A DNA stretch of 64,000 nucleotides from Pedobacter cryophilus (GCF_005116455.1 NZ_SWBP01000003.1:434012-498011); one strand, 5' to 3'; shown: positions 35,263 through 44,657, numbered from the stretch's first letter. Numbers and translations: made by a program. Notes: a model not told the origin generated them from the letters alone.

Positions 35263-36623
35263 TATTCAGATTTTTTGTTTTTAAACTTAGCAAAAATGGG
35301 TTCAGCAAACTTTTTATACATTTCTGGATAGAAGTAATAAGCATAAATAAATGGGTTAATCACATTTACATTTAATTCTCTTTTCAAAATTACTTGAGCA
35401 ATAATAAAACCCACCACATTTGCTAATAAAGTAGCGTATGGAGCGCCAATCATTCCATAATTTTTAATAAAAACATAATTCATTACCAGATTAAAAACGG
35501 TAATAAAAATCACCATGTAAAAAGTAATTTTTGTTTTACCAATAGAATCTAAAATTGCACCAAATTGTCTTCCGTAAGGGAGTAAAACTATATATATTAA
35601 GGTTACTTTTAACATGGGGACTGCTTCAGGAAATTTACCATCAGCCAATATAAAAATCACAAAATCAGCAAAAAAATAAAGAAAAATAACACCAGGTAAA
35701 AGGATGGCTAAAATTGCGCCAACAGATCTTTCATACAAATACTTAATAGCATCTTTTCCTTCTGTTTCTATCCTTTTAGCACTTTGTGGAAAAACAATGG
35801 TAGCCATAGCATTGGTAGGTATATCAACCAAATTTATTATTCTTATTACTATATCATAAGCTCCGGCTGCTGCCGAATTAATGATACCACCTAACATCAT
35901 TTTATCAACCGTACCAGATAATATAGAACTAACCGATGTTCCAAAACTATATTTTGCATAATTAAAGAGCTTGGCTATCCATTCTTTAGAAATTTCTTTT
36001 GCGAAGTTTAAATAATCTTTAACAAAAAAATAAGCCACTACAGTACTGGTAATAACAGCAACAATTTGCACCAAAACTAAATTAATAAGCGGAAGTTCTA
36101 TTTTGAAAATATAACAATAGAAAATATACAAAAAGAAAATGGCTTGGTTTATAAAGCCTGTTAAAAATATTCCTTTAAAATTTAAATTTGCTTGTTCAAT
36201 ACAATTAAACTGTGTTAAAATTCCATTCACAATATATACTATGTTAAAAACATAAAATACGTTTTCAATTTCTGGATTATCCCATTCTTTTGCCAAATAA
36301 TGAGCTAATGATAAATTTAACAATACACAAAATAAGCTAATCAGAAGGTTTATTACCAAAGCAGCAGTAAGTATTTTTGGCTTATCCTGATCTGATGCAC
36401 TAGATAAAAACTTTATCAAGGCGTTTCTTATCATACCATCTCTTACTAAACTAAAAATAGTTGTGGTGGTTGTAAATAATATCCAAGTACCGTAGTGTTG
36501 TGGTGATAATATTCTCACTAAAAAAACAAATCCACCTACACCAAATAACACTCCAGACATATTTTGCAATATGTTAATGATCCCTGATTTTAACCAATAA
36601 TTGCTTTTAGCTTTCTCTTCCAT
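35262..36623 (-). CDS. Wzx-type oligosaccharide flippase
   Basis: A 453-residue MOP-superfamily membrane protein with about 12-14 spans (NILQNMSGVLFGVGGFVFLV at the start, LSPQHYGTWILFTTTT, FVKDYLNFAKEISKEW, then paired helices to the end). It moves lipid-linked repeat units across the inner membrane. The basic loop before the first helix and the repeated helix pairs fit Wzx. It overlaps both neighbours by one base, so translation is coupled within the minus-strand operon. Confidence 0.9.
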   Translation of the reverse strand: MEEKAKSNYWLKSGIINILQNMSGVLFGVGGFVFLVRILSPQHYGTWILFTTTTTIFSLVRDGMIRNALIKFLSSASDQDKPKILTAALVINLLISLFCVLLNLSLAHYLAKEWDNPEIENVFYVFNIVYIVNGILTQFNCIEQANLNFKGIFLTGFINQAIFFLYIFYCYIFKIELPLINLVLVQIVAVITSTVVAYFFVKDYLNFAKEISKEWIAKLFNYAKYSFGTSVSSILSGTVDKMMLGGIINSAAAGAYDIVIRIINLVDIPTNAMATIVFPQSAKRIETEGKDAIKYLYERSVGAILAILLPGVIFLYFFADFVIFILADGKFPEAVPMLKVTLIYIVLLPYGRQFGAILDSIGKTKITFYMVIFITVFNLVMNYVFIKNYGMIGAPYATLLANVVGFIIAQVILKRELNVNVINPFIYAYYFYPEMYKKFAEPIFAKFKNKKSE

Positions 36624-37591
36624 TAGTTAAGATAATGATCATCTATAAACTTTTTCACTTCTTCATTATTTTTTGCATGGTATATTTTAGCTCCAGATAA
36701 TTTAGGAAAAAGCTTTTGAAAACATCCAAAATGATGTTCTGGACCTTGTTTAGACAGAATAATATTTGATCCTTCAAAACAGCTGGCTAATGCGGCAGTT
36801 CCGCCATGTATAGAAATAAATTTGCTGGCATTGGCGTAAACCAACATTTGAAAATGATTGTAATTATTGGCGTTCATCTTGTTTTCATCAAACAAATCTT
36901 CCATTAAAACTACTTCAGGATATTTTTCTCTGATAAAATCATATTCATTTAGCTCACTTACATCGCTGGTATCTGATGTAATATTTTGCGGACGTGGTCT
37001 GTTATAAACTATAGTATATTTATCCTTTAGCTTTTCAATCATGTACTCCAACATCTCTATACTATAAAAACTAATTGGAGGGCCTTCCCATTCTGTATTG
37101 TATCTATTTGCAATCACCAATGCAGGCTTATCAAAAACATAAACATCATTCTTAAAATGGGCTTTAAACGGGACCTTCTCCCATTTTTTCATGTCGTAAT
37201 TATGACTGTATAGAATACGTGGAGTTTCATAATTATAATTGCCTTCATTGGTTCGCACATCATAAACTTCGCTGTGTTGTTCAGAAAAGAAATACATTTC
37301 TTTGGTAAACTTGGCGCCTTCTGTTCTCAATAATGTGCCATTTTTGTAGTGCCAATAAGCAAATGGTATCACAAACTCTAATTCTGGTGCAAATTCTCCA
37401 TCAAAAGAAATCACCTTATATTTTTTCTTAAAAAAGTAATCTTTAAAAATGTATTTTAATTGTACAAACTGACAATAATAGGTGTCTCTATAAAAATATC
37501 TTACATCCCAGTGTAATTTGCCAAATTTTAGTCTAACATAAAAACTGATTAGTTTAGTAATGATATTGTTGGGGATCTTATCTTTTTCCAA
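36623..37591 (-). CDS. Unknown EPS-locus protein, possible GT-B-like glycosyltransferase
   Basis: 322 residues, cytoplasmic, rich in Tyr and Phe (MEKDKIPNNIITKLISFYVR...; DVRYFYRDTYYCQFVQLKYIF). No family was recognised with certainty. The last third has a Rossmann-like flow: KYTIVYNRPRPQNI, PEVVLMEDLF, FQMLVYANASKFISIHGG and TAALASCFEGSNIILSKQGP. It ends like the donor-binding half of a GT-B enzyme (compare GT61- or heptosyltransferase-like proteins). Its place between GT2 (three bases upstream) and Wzx (one-base overlap) supports a role in repeat-unit assembly. Confidence 0.5.
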   Translation of the reverse strand: MEKDKIPNNIITKLISFYVRLKFGKLHWDVRYFYRDTYYCQFVQLKYIFKDYFFKKKYKVISFDGEFAPELEFVIPFAYWHYKNGTLLRTEGAKFTKEMYFFSEQHSEVYDVRTNEGNYNYETPRILYSHNYDMKKWEKVPFKAHFKNDVYVFDKPALVIANRYNTEWEGPPISFYSIEMLEYMIEKLKDKYTIVYNRPRPQNITSDTSDVSELNEYDFIREKYPEVVLMEDLFDENKMNANNYNHFQMLVYANASKFISIHGGTAALASCFEGSNIILSKQGPEHHFGCFQKLFPKLSGAKIYHAKNNEEVKKFIDDHYLN

Positions 37592-37594
37592 TTC

Positions 37595-38476
37595 CTATTT
37601 TCCGTTTACATACTCAGAGAATCTTTGCGTATGTGTTTTAAATCTATTAATAAACGATGTGAATATGCCACCTTCGGCAACTAATCTTCTTGATGAAGTA
37701 AATACCCTGGCTTGGTTAGATTTTACCAACTTTAACCTTCCTGATTTCATCAGATTCAAAGCCATTCTTCCATCTTCGGCTTCTTCTACAAAATATTCAC
37801 TTCCTAAAGCATTATCAAATTTCCTTACATCAGTAACTTTAAAACCGCCATTATTTTTGGCAACATTGGTTAAAAAGCCCATATTAAATCCTAAAACATT
37901 AATATATTCTCTTTTTTTCTTCCTAATTCTTATAATGATACCTGTTAAACGCTCATAAATCCACAGTAAAAATCTGCCGTTTTTATGCGGCGGTAAAAAA
38001 GCATATCTACCATAAACGCCTACTATATCTTTATTTTCATCCATTGGTTTTATCATACAATCTATCCAATCTGGCGGATAAAAGGTATCAGAATCTGCAC
38101 ATAAATGGTATTTACCTTTTGCGTTTTCTAAGCCTAGCTGCCTCGCAAATGGAGTTCCCTGAATGGGTTGAAGGTAATTTCTGACGCCTAAAATTTCTAA
38201 CACTTTTTGCGTTTCATCTGTTGAATTATTGTTAATAACAACAATTTCTACTCGCCTTTTAGTATTAGAAGATGCCAATGAAGATAATGCTCTATAAATA
38301 TTGTTTTCTTCATTCCATGCCGGAATCATGATAGATATTTCTGGCTTATCATCTTGAAATTTACTGATTCTTGATTTAATGTCTTGAATCTCTGCATCAG
38401 TTAAATCTATAAAATTTTTATCGATGAATAAATGTTGTTTTATCCAATTTGGAAGGTAAAGTAGAGATACAGCCAT
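37595..38476 (-). CDS. Family 2 glycosyltransferase
   Basis: 293 residues. The GT-A start is slightly internal: EISIMIPAWNEENNIYRALS, then VEIVVINNNSTDETQKVL, the donor-site KGKYHLCADSDTFYPPDW (DSD metal site) and an acceptor region with EDGRMALNLMKSGRL. One short hydrophobic stretch (RFLLWIYERLTGIIIRI) could associate with the membrane. It is the first gene of the tight minus-strand group GT2 - unknown - Wzx - GT11. A gap of 113 bases separates it from the GT8 gene. Confidence 0.87.
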   Translation of the reverse strand: MAVSLLYLPNWIKQHLFIDKNFIDLTDAEIQDIKSRISKFQDDKPEISIMIPAWNEENNIYRALSSLASSNTKRRVEIVVINNNSTDETQKVLEILGVRNYLQPIQGTPFARQLGLENAKGKYHLCADSDTFYPPDWIDCMIKPMDENKDIVGVYGRYAFLPPHKNGRFLLWIYERLTGIIIRIRKKKREYINVLGFNMGFLTNVAKNNGGFKVTDVRKFDNALGSEYFVEEAEDGRMALNLMKSGRLKLVKSNQARVFTSSRRLVAEGGIFTSFINRFKTHTQRFSEYVNGK

Positions 38477-38589
38477 TAATTTTAATTTCTTGTTTTAAAG
38501 ATTAACAATTTTGAATGGAATCTTAAATATTTATATAAATGACTAATAAAGAAATAAAAATAAGTGCCAATTATTTATTCCAAAAAAAA

Positions 38590-39483
38590 TTACTTTGATA
38601 AAATTACTTTGATTAATTTTTTTCTAATTCTTATGTATGCTTTATTAAATAACCTTAAATAATCTCCTTTTAAAGGAGTATTTATCCAAGGAGTCATATT
38701 TAGATATTTAAAAAACTCTTTCTGAAAAGATTTATCATACTTATAAGACTTAAATATAGGTTTTATCTCTAAAAAATGAATACATTTTGGCTTTGGATGA
38801 TAATTATGTGCGAACCAATTCCAAAGTGGACTTATCTCAAACCAATTATTAGCAAAAATCACGTTTAAACCATATTGATCTGCACAGCTAACGTATTCTA
38901 AATTATCATGCATTACTTTGAGAACTTTTTCAGGAATTTGATTATCACGCCATTGCTGTACATCAATAATCATTAAACCCGAATTAAAATATCTTGTTTC
39001 AGGATGCAAACCTAATTGTTGGTAATTTTTTAATCCACCCCAAGAACAACTTACCACTTTTACAATATCAACTACCGCTGCAACGGGGTATCCTTTAATA
39101 TCTGTATTCCATAGTTCTGATACGTCTCCCAACACAATCATATCTACATCAAAATAAATAATTTTTTTTACCTCATCTGACAATATATAAGGAGAAAGCA
39201 ATTTTAAAAATGCGGTAGATGGGTAAGAAGAGTTATCTAAAGGAAATTCAACTTTTTCTTTTAAAATTTTATCAGCATCTATCCATTTAATTTGGATTTC
39301 AGTTGAGGCTAAAGTGTTTATTTTATCTTTATTTCTTTTAGAAATTTTATCACTAATCACATAAAAAACTATCAATTCTTTTGAATGATGGTTGCAAATA
39401 ACAGATTTTAAGAGAGCGGCAGTAAGCACTGCGTAATTATTATTACTTGCTACAGAAATATGGATAGTTTCTTTTTGAGACAT
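38590..39483 (-). CDS. Family 8 glycosyltransferase
   Basis: 297 residues of the retaining GT8 family (LgtC/glycogenin type). The start IHISVASNNNYAVLTAALLKSV, the metal-binding KIIYFDVDMIVLGD (D112, D114) and RYFNSGLMIIDVQQW are all diagnostic. The later CADQYGLNVIFANNW and a partial HxGxxKPW-like KCIHFLEIKPIF follow. The C-terminus is basic (AYIRIRKKLIKVIL), as in membrane-associated GT8 enzymes. Probable donors are UDP-glucose or UDP-galactose (family knowledge). It has its own gaps of about 70 and 113 bases, so it may be separately transcribed. Confidence 0.9.
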   Translation of the reverse strand: MSQKETIHISVASNNNYAVLTAALLKSVICNHHSKELIVFYVISDKISKRNKDKINTLASTEIQIKWIDADKILKEKVEFPLDNSSYPSTAFLKLLSPYILSDEVKKIIYFDVDMIVLGDVSELWNTDIKGYPVAAVVDIVKVVSCSWGGLKNYQQLGLHPETRYFNSGLMIIDVQQWRDNQIPEKVLKVMHDNLEYVSCADQYGLNVIFANNWFEISPLWNWFAHNYHPKPKCIHFLEIKPIFKSYKYDKSFQKEFFKYLNMTPWINTPLKGDYLRLFNKAYIRIRKKLIKVILSK

Positions 39484-39553
39484 TATTTAAAAAAAAGTAA
39501 ATGTAGTTAATCAGCATTAATTTTAAAGGAATATTATTAACCAGATAAAAAAA

Positions 39554-40102
39554 TTAGATTTCAAATATTACTTCAAAAATATTTTGATTTTGAGCTTCAT
39601 CAAAATGGTAATGAAAAGAATCAGAACATTGTCTGATAATTTTTAAACCAAAATGTTCGGGAATGTCAAATACAGATTCATAAACAACCTCTTCTTCCTT
39701 CAAAAATTCAACTTTACAATTGCTTTTTACTAATAAATGCAGTTCATAGTTATTACCTAATGAGGCTTTTATTTTTTCTATACTTCTAAAGTCGTTGATA
39801 GGGAAATCGTAATCTTTGTTGGTAATTGCATCTTTAAAATAAAACCTTTTCCCATAATCAATTTTTTTAATCACCAATTGCTGTTTTTCTTTTATCACAT
39901 GAATAAAAGAGGTGGTTTTACTGTGTTTCATGGCGTTGGTTAACAACTCCATAATCACCAATTTAAATTTAGCACTTTTTCTAAAATCGCTACTTATTTC
40001 CGGCACATCCTTAATAAAATCACAGCAGCTTTCTATAAACAATTTGTATTCGTTTATAAATAATGGGATTTCTAATGAAAGATGATTTGGTTTTAAAACC
40101 AT
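39554..40102 (-). CDS. RsbW-like anti-sigma/HATPase ATP-binding protein
   Basis: 182 residues with a GHKL ATPase fold. The N-box is VIMELLTNAMKHSKTTS (E52, N56), the G1-like box KKIDYGKRF, and the G2-like box PEHFGLKIIRQCSDSF, with an insertion of about 60 residues between them. In partner-switching systems such a protein phosphorylates a STAS antagonist and binds either it or a target. It overlaps the STAS gene by one base, which fixes the pairing. Bacteroidota are not known to have sigma-B, so the target may be an EPS enzyme or another regulator (inference). Confidence 0.82.
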   Translation of the reverse strand: MVLKPNHLSLEIPLFINEYKLFIESCCDFIKDVPEISSDFRKSAKFKLVIMELLTNAMKHSKTTSFIHVIKEKQQLVIKKIDYGKRFYFKDAITNKDYDFPINDFRSIEKIKASLGNNYELHLLVKSNCKVEFLKEEEVVYESVFDIPEHFGLKIIRQCSDSFHYHFDEAQNQNIFEVIFEI

Positions 40103-40440
40103 TATTTTAGGTTTATAAGAGCGTCTTCAACGCTATCATATATTTTAAAAACTTTATCTAAGCGGGTTAATTCAAAAAGTGCTAAAACATCATCTTGAAT
40201 ATTTACCAAACCCATTTCGCCATTTTTAGACAATACATGCTTTAACCCTGCAACCAACGCACCAATAAAAGAGCTATCCATGTATTTAATATTGCTCATG
40301 TCTATCACCAATTTTGGTTCAGAGGCTGAGCTGTTATCATATATGAAATTCTTAAATTCTTCTGACTGATTTAAACCGGCCTCACTAAGATTAACCGTTA
40401 TTAGCGTTGCATTGTCTAAAACCTGTTTTTTATAATTCAT
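40102..40440 (-). CDS. STAS domain anti-sigma factor antagonist (RsbV-like)
   Basis: 112 residues forming one STAS domain. The phosphorylation loop is IKYMDSSFIGALVAGLKHVL, with D55 followed by S56/S57, one of which is the expected phosphoserine. The ending LALFELTRLDKVFKIYDSVEDA is typical of SpoIIAA/RsbV proteins. It lies between the phosphatase (gap of one base) and the ATP-binding protein (one-base overlap), so all three are made together. Confidence 0.9.
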   Translation of the reverse strand: MNYKKQVLDNATLITVNLSEAGLNQSEEFKNFIYDNSSASEPKLVIDMSNIKYMDSSFIGALVAGLKHVLSKNGEMGLVNIQDDVLALFELTRLDKVFKIYDSVEDALINLK

Positions 40441-40441
40441 A

Positions 40442-41566
40442 TTAAATTCTTTTTATGGATATTAAACTGCAATCATCAACCTGATACTTTTCTTGATTAA
40501 AAATACCAGTCGTTATTTCTTTAAAAGTCGACTTTTCTATCAATAAATCTTCTAATTGATGGATAAAGAAATTGATATCGGTTTTCTTAACTCCGTTAGA
40601 TTCATAATCTATAGCTCCATCAGTTAATAAAAATAATTGATCTCCTTTGCTGTTCTCTATTACTTGTTCAGTGTAATTTCCGTTTTCAAAAAAGCCTAAT
40701 AATAAGCCTTTAGATTTAAATTGCTGTACTTTTTTTTCTGTAGATTGATACCTTAAAACAGGTAAATCACTTGCGCCAGAGTAGGTAATTTTCCCTTCCT
40801 CATCATCTATCAAAACTAAACTAAGGGTTGCAAAAATATCATCCAAAAAATCATCAGCATGTATCACCTGATTAATCCTTTGCATAATTTGAGCAACAGA
40901 TAAATTTCCATCAAAAACACAAAGCCTAATAGCCGAACGGATATAGCTCAAAAAACTAAATGAAAAAAACCATGCTCCCCATTTTTTTCCCATTACATCT
41001 CCTAAAACAATGAATGTAAAACGGTCATTTATTTTTATAAAATCTATAAAATCACCTCCTGGATGATTCTGATAAGTCATATGAAAAAAATCAACTTCAA
41101 AATTCTTAAGCTTTAAACTTTTATTGGGTACGTTTTTAAGATTCAGCTTATCGGCAACAATTTTTAAATCGTTTATAGATTTTTCTTTTTGCTCTCTAAC
41201 GGTCACTAAAATATTGTTGATTTTAGAAAGCAATTGACTTTGAGGAATATCTTTATCTATATAATCTATGGCTTTTAAATCTAACCCACGCTGAATAAAA
41301 ATTTGATCGTTATGTGAGGTGAGAAATAGAAATGGAATGTCTTTATACCTAATGTCCTCTAATATTAGTTTTCTAAAATCAAATCCATCTTTTTCAGGCA
41401 TTTCAATATCAGAAATAATCAGATCGGGTATTTCGTCTTCTAAAATCTTAAATGCATTATCTACAGAATTGGCTCTCATAGGAAGAAAACCTGCATTTTT
41501 AAGTAGCTTATCCATCAAAACTAACTGTAATAACTCGTCGTCTACAAGTAAAATTTTTCTTCCCAC
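40442..41566 (-). CDS. Response regulator with PP2C/SpoIIE phosphatase domain (RsbU/P-like)
   Basis: 374 residues. The N-terminal receiver is complete: ILLVDDELL (D9, D10), LIISDIEMP (phospho-acceptor D53), FLFLTSHND (T83) and IDKDIP (K105). A helical linker (about 125-165) leads to a PP2C-type serine phosphatase with HPGGDFIDF, the GDVMGKKWGAWFF core, QLFLLTDGAIDYES and YQVDDCSLISI. The metal-binding aspartates are present. Phosphorylation of the receiver should switch the phosphatase, which would dephosphorylate the STAS partner. No cognate kinase is in the window. Confidence 0.92.
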   Translation of the reverse strand: MGRKILLVDDELLQLVLMDKLLKNAGFLPMRANSVDNAFKILEDEIPDLIISDIEMPEKDGFDFRKLILEDIRYKDIPFLFLTSHNDQIFIQRGLDLKAIDYIDKDIPQSQLLSKINNILVTVREQKEKSINDLKIVADKLNLKNVPNKSLKLKNFEVDFFHMTYQNHPGGDFIDFIKINDRFTFIVLGDVMGKKWGAWFFSFSFLSYIRSAIRLCVFDGNLSVAQIMQRINQVIHADDFLDDIFATLSLVLIDDEEGKITYSGASDLPVLRYQSTEKKVQQFKSKGLLLGFFENGNYTEQVIENSKGDQLFLLTDGAIDYESNGVKKTDINFFIHQLEDLLIEKSTFKEITTGIFNQEKYQVDDCSLISIKRI

Positions 41567-41569
41567 GGT

Positions 41570-42112
41570 TTATTGTTGATTAGCAAATTTAAAGTATGAT
41601 TTTATGGCTACAAATATACCTGTTAAGATAATAATTAATGAGATTAAATCCATTAATGTAAACCCATCATTTAATGTAAAATGAAATATAGTAAACATCT
41701 CAAAATACTTAGGCGCAGGTAAAATAATCATCGCAAAACCCAAAGTAACCATCACAATACCAATAAAAACAGGCACTATCATTTCTATAAAGCGTTTAAA
41801 AGCAAAAGATTTAACCACTTTAGTATCAATGTAATTAGATTTTAAAAGCATTTCAATTTTATCTAGTTTTTCTAAACGAGATAATTCCACGTCATCTACC
41901 TTCTTAAATTCGGCAATTAAATCTGCCTCACTTAATTTTTGACTTATAGCATTATTAAATTTACTTTGTATTTGTTTAACGTTTTCAGAGTCAATCTCAC
42001 TGTTATTTAATAAGCTAATCAGTTCGTTTAATTTCTCATCTAACGTTAACTGCTTCTGATCTAAAAGAGAGAAGCTATCCAAATCATCAAATATTTTCTT
42101 ATCTGTTAACAA
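41570..42112 (-). CDS. Two-span membrane protein with coiled-coil N-terminus, first gene of the partner-switching operon
   Basis: 180 residues. Residues 1-105 are charged and helical (LDEKLNELISLLNNSEIDSENV...), with no signal peptide. Two membrane spans follow at about 111-131 and 151-171 (VPVFIGIVMVTLGFAMIIL; LMDLISLIIILTGIFVAI). No family is recognised. It is three bases before the receiver-phosphatase gene. It may anchor the switch to the membrane near the EPS machinery, but this is only inferred from position and topology. Confidence 0.65.
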   Translation of the reverse strand: MLTDKKIFDDLDSFSLLDQKQLTLDEKLNELISLLNNSEIDSENVKQIQSKFNNAISQKLSEADLIAEFKKVDDVELSRLEKLDKIEMLLKSNYIDTKVVKSFAFKRFIEMIVPVFIGIVMVTLGFAMIILPAPKYFEMFTIFHFTLNDGFTLMDLISLIIILTGIFVAIKSYFKFANQQ

Positions 42113-42152
42113 TTTACTTTATTTTGCTCTTGTAAAATATTCAATGTGCTTT

Positions 42153-43064
42153 ATGAATTCAGTTTCAATAATTACGGTAAATTTCAATCAGCCTAAAGCT
42201 ACTATTGAATTGCTATTATCTTTAAATAAAAGTTATAAAGATGAAATAGAAATAATTTTAGTAGATAATGCCAGTAATGTAAATCACGAAGCTGATTTCA
42301 AAAAAATAATACCCAACCTAGTCTTTATTCGTTCAGAATCAAACTTAGGTTTCGCTGGCGGCAACAATTTAGGAATAAAAGCTGCTAAAGGAAATTTTAT
42401 TTTCTTGTTAAACAATGATACAGAAGTTCCGGCGGGTTGCTTAGAAACCATGGTAGCCGAGTTTGAAGCACAACCCAATATTGGCTTACTTTCTCCTTTA
42501 ATTATTTATGATGACGATAAAAGCATGATTCAATATGCCGGTTACACCCCATTAAACTATCTTACAGCCAGAAATTCTCAAATTGGACAGTTTGAAAAAA
42601 ACAAGGGTCAGTATGATGGTTTAAGTTACGAAACTGGTTTTTGCCATGGAGCAGCTGTGATGTGCCGAAGAGAAGATTTATTAAAAGCCGGTTTAATGGA
42701 AGAAAACTATTTTTTGTATTACGAGGAATTAGATTGGTGCGAAAAATTTAAACGCTTAGGGAAAACCATCAATTTTACCGGGAAAACTTTTATTTATCAC
42801 AAAGAATCTATTTCTGTAGGAAAAGAAAGTGATATAAAAACATACTTTTTAACCAGAAACCGAATGCTTTTCATCAGAAAAAACACTGGTTTATTGAATA
42901 CCATATTTTTCAGTCTTTATTATACCTTAGTTGCTTGCCCAAAAATGATTTTTACTTATGCCAAAAATGGCCGAACAGATTTAATTAAATGGGTATTTAA
43001 GGCGTTGATATGGAATTTTACGCACAACAAAAACAGTAAATCTTTAGGCTTTAAAATTAATTAA
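42153..43064 (+). CDS. Family 2 glycosyltransferase (rhamnosyltransferase-like)
   Basis: 303 residues from ATG 42153 (MNSVSIITVNFNQPKATIEL); an in-frame ATG three codons earlier is less likely because the domain begins right at this Met. GT-A motifs: EIILVDNASNVNHE, SNLGFAGGNNLGIKAAKG, FLLNNDTEVP (the DxD-type site) and an acceptor region ENYFLYYEELDWCEKFKRLG. The C-terminus (KTYFLTRNRMLFIRKN) with a membrane-interacting helix is the WbbL/GlfT-like pattern. It diverges from the partner-switching operon with about 40 bases between starts and overlaps the next gene by one base. Confidence 0.9.
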   Translation: MNSVSIITVNFNQPKATIELLLSLNKSYKDEIEIILVDNASNVNHEADFKKIIPNLVFIRSESNLGFAGGNNLGIKAAKGNFIFLLNNDTEVPAGCLETMVAEFEAQPNIGLLSPLIIYDDDKSMIQYAGYTPLNYLTARNSQIGQFEKNKGQYDGLSYETGFCHGAAVMCRREDLLKAGLMEENYFLYYEELDWCEKFKRLGKTINFTGKTFIYHKESISVGKESDIKTYFLTRNRMLFIRKNTGLLNTIFFSLYYTLVACPKMIFTYAKNGRTDLIKWVFKALIWNFTHNKNSKSLGFKIN

Positions 43065-44236
43065 TGATGATTATACTTTTCTGGATTTGCCTTTTTATCA
43101 TCTTTTATACTTTTTTAGGTTATGGCGTATTGTTATATTTTATCATTAGAATAAAAAGGCTTTTTAAAAGTCCCTTTATTTTTAAGTCTGATGCTCCCCT
43201 ACCTTCCGTTACTTTATTAATTGCGGCTTTTAATGAAGAAGATCTCATCAAAGAAAAAGTAGAAAACTGTTTAGCCTTAGATTATCCCAAAGAAAAAATT
43301 CAAATCATTTTTATTACTGATGGCTCATCTGATAGAACGCCTGAGTTTATTGCAGCATTTAAATATATTGAGCTTTTACATGAAAACGTAAGAGCTGGTA
43401 AAATGGCCGCCATCAAAAGAGCTATCCCTCATATAAAAGGAGAAATTACCGTTTTTACTGATGCCAATACTTTTTTAAACACTTTGGCTATTAAAGAATT
43501 GGTAAAACATTACCAAAACCATAAAGTAGGTGCTGTTGCCGGCGAAAAACGCATTATGGTAGATCAAGAAGCTGATGCAAGTGCTGCTGGGGAAGGTTTT
43601 TATTGGAAATATGAATCGGCATTAAAAAAATGGGATTACGAGTTGTATTCTAACGTTGGTGCTGCCGGCGAGTTGTTTAGTATCAGAACTAATTTATACC
43701 AACCAGTAGAATCAGACACCATCATAGACGATCACATGATTGCCATGCGCATTGCAGAAAAAGGCTATTTAATTGCCTATGAACCTGCGGCTTACGCTAT
43801 GGAAACTGCCTCTGCAGATAGCAAAGAAGAGTTGAAAAGAAAAGTGAGAATTGCAGCCGGTGGAATACAATCTATTTTAAGATTAAAAAAATCTGCCAAT
43901 CCGTTTTATAATCCCATACTTACTTTTCAATACATTAGTCACCGAGTGTTAAGATGGGCTATTACTCCTTGGTTAATGCTTTTGGTTTTGATATTAAATA
44001 TTATCATTTGCATTCAAAATCCTAATTTATGGCTTTATCAGCTCCTATTATTGGGGCAAATTCTATTTTATATGGCTTCTATTTCAGGTTATTTATTAGA
44101 AAGCAAAAAGATAAAAATTAAAGTTTTATTTATCCCTTTCTATTTCTCGATGATGAATTATGCAGCTATGGCTGGTGCAATTAGATATTTTAAAGGGAAA
44201 CAATCTGCCGCTTGGGAAAAATCTAAAAGGAAATAA
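43064..44236 (+). CDS. Membrane-bound family 2 glycosyltransferase
   Basis: 390 residues. An N-terminal span (about 4-27) is followed by a GT-A domain: PSVTLLIAAFNEEDLIKEKV, IIFITDGSSDRTPEFI, EITVFTDANTFLNTLAI (the DxD position is DAN), and then DDHMIAMRIAEKGYLI with KRKVRIAAGGIQSIL, where a QxxRW motif would be expected. Three spans lie at about 305-370. It overlaps the preceding GT2 by one base, and this pair ends the EPS locus. It resembles the ExoM/hyaluronan-synthase-like group but is probably non-processive. Confidence 0.86.
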   Translation: MMIILFWICLFIIFYTFLGYGVLLYFIIRIKRLFKSPFIFKSDAPLPSVTLLIAAFNEEDLIKEKVENCLALDYPKEKIQIIFITDGSSDRTPEFIAAFKYIELLHENVRAGKMAAIKRAIPHIKGEITVFTDANTFLNTLAIKELVKHYQNHKVGAVAGEKRIMVDQEADASAAGEGFYWKYESALKKWDYELYSNVGAAGELFSIRTNLYQPVESDTIIDDHMIAMRIAEKGYLIAYEPAAYAMETASADSKEELKRKVRIAAGGIQSILRLKKSANPFYNPILTFQYISHRVLRWAITPWLMLLVLILNIIICIQNPNLWLYQLLLLGQILFYMASISGYLLESKKIKIKVLFIPFYFSMMNYAAMAGAIRYFKGKQSAAWEKSKRK

Positions 44237-44300
44237 AATTGGATTAGTCCAACTTTAAAACAACAATAAATAAAAAAAATTTAACCCTAAACTTAAAAAA

Positions 44301-44657
44301 ATGAAGATAATAATTTATTCACTACTCATTATTTTTATTACCGGATTTAATAACACATCATTTGCTCAAGAAGCATCAAATACTAATGAATACAGGGCAT
44401 TTGTATTTTGCGAATTGGTAGCTAGTAGCTCTAGTTTAAATACAAAAACCAAAGTATCGGTTGATTTTGGTCTAGAAAATCCTAAATCAAAAGAAAGAAG
44501 ATTGCTAGATGAGTCTGGAAAAATAAAAACCTTTAATTCAATGGTTGATGCATTAAATTTCATGAGTGAAAAAGGATGGGAATTTGTACAAGCATACGTA
44601 ACCATTTATGATAAAGACAGCACTACTCATTGGCTTTTAAAAAAGAAAAGCGATTAA
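44301..44657 (+). CDS. Small secreted protein, unknown
   Basis: 118 residues with a signal peptide (MKIIIYSLLIIFITGFNNTSFA). The mature part is about 95 residues: EYRAFVFCELVASSS, then SKERRLLDESGKIKTFNSMV, and WEFVQAYVTIYDKDSTTHWLLKK at the end. The spacing of 'ALNFMSEKGWEFVQAY' recalls small periplasmic DUF4177-like domains, but that is uncertain. It stands alone between the EPS locus and the S9 peptidase. Function unknown. Confidence 0.6.
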   Translation: MKIIIYSLLIIFITGFNNTSFAQEASNTNEYRAFVFCELVASSSSLNTKTKVSVDFGLENPKSKERRLLDESGKIKTFNSMVDALNFMSEKGWEFVQAYVTIYDKDSTTHWLLKKKSD

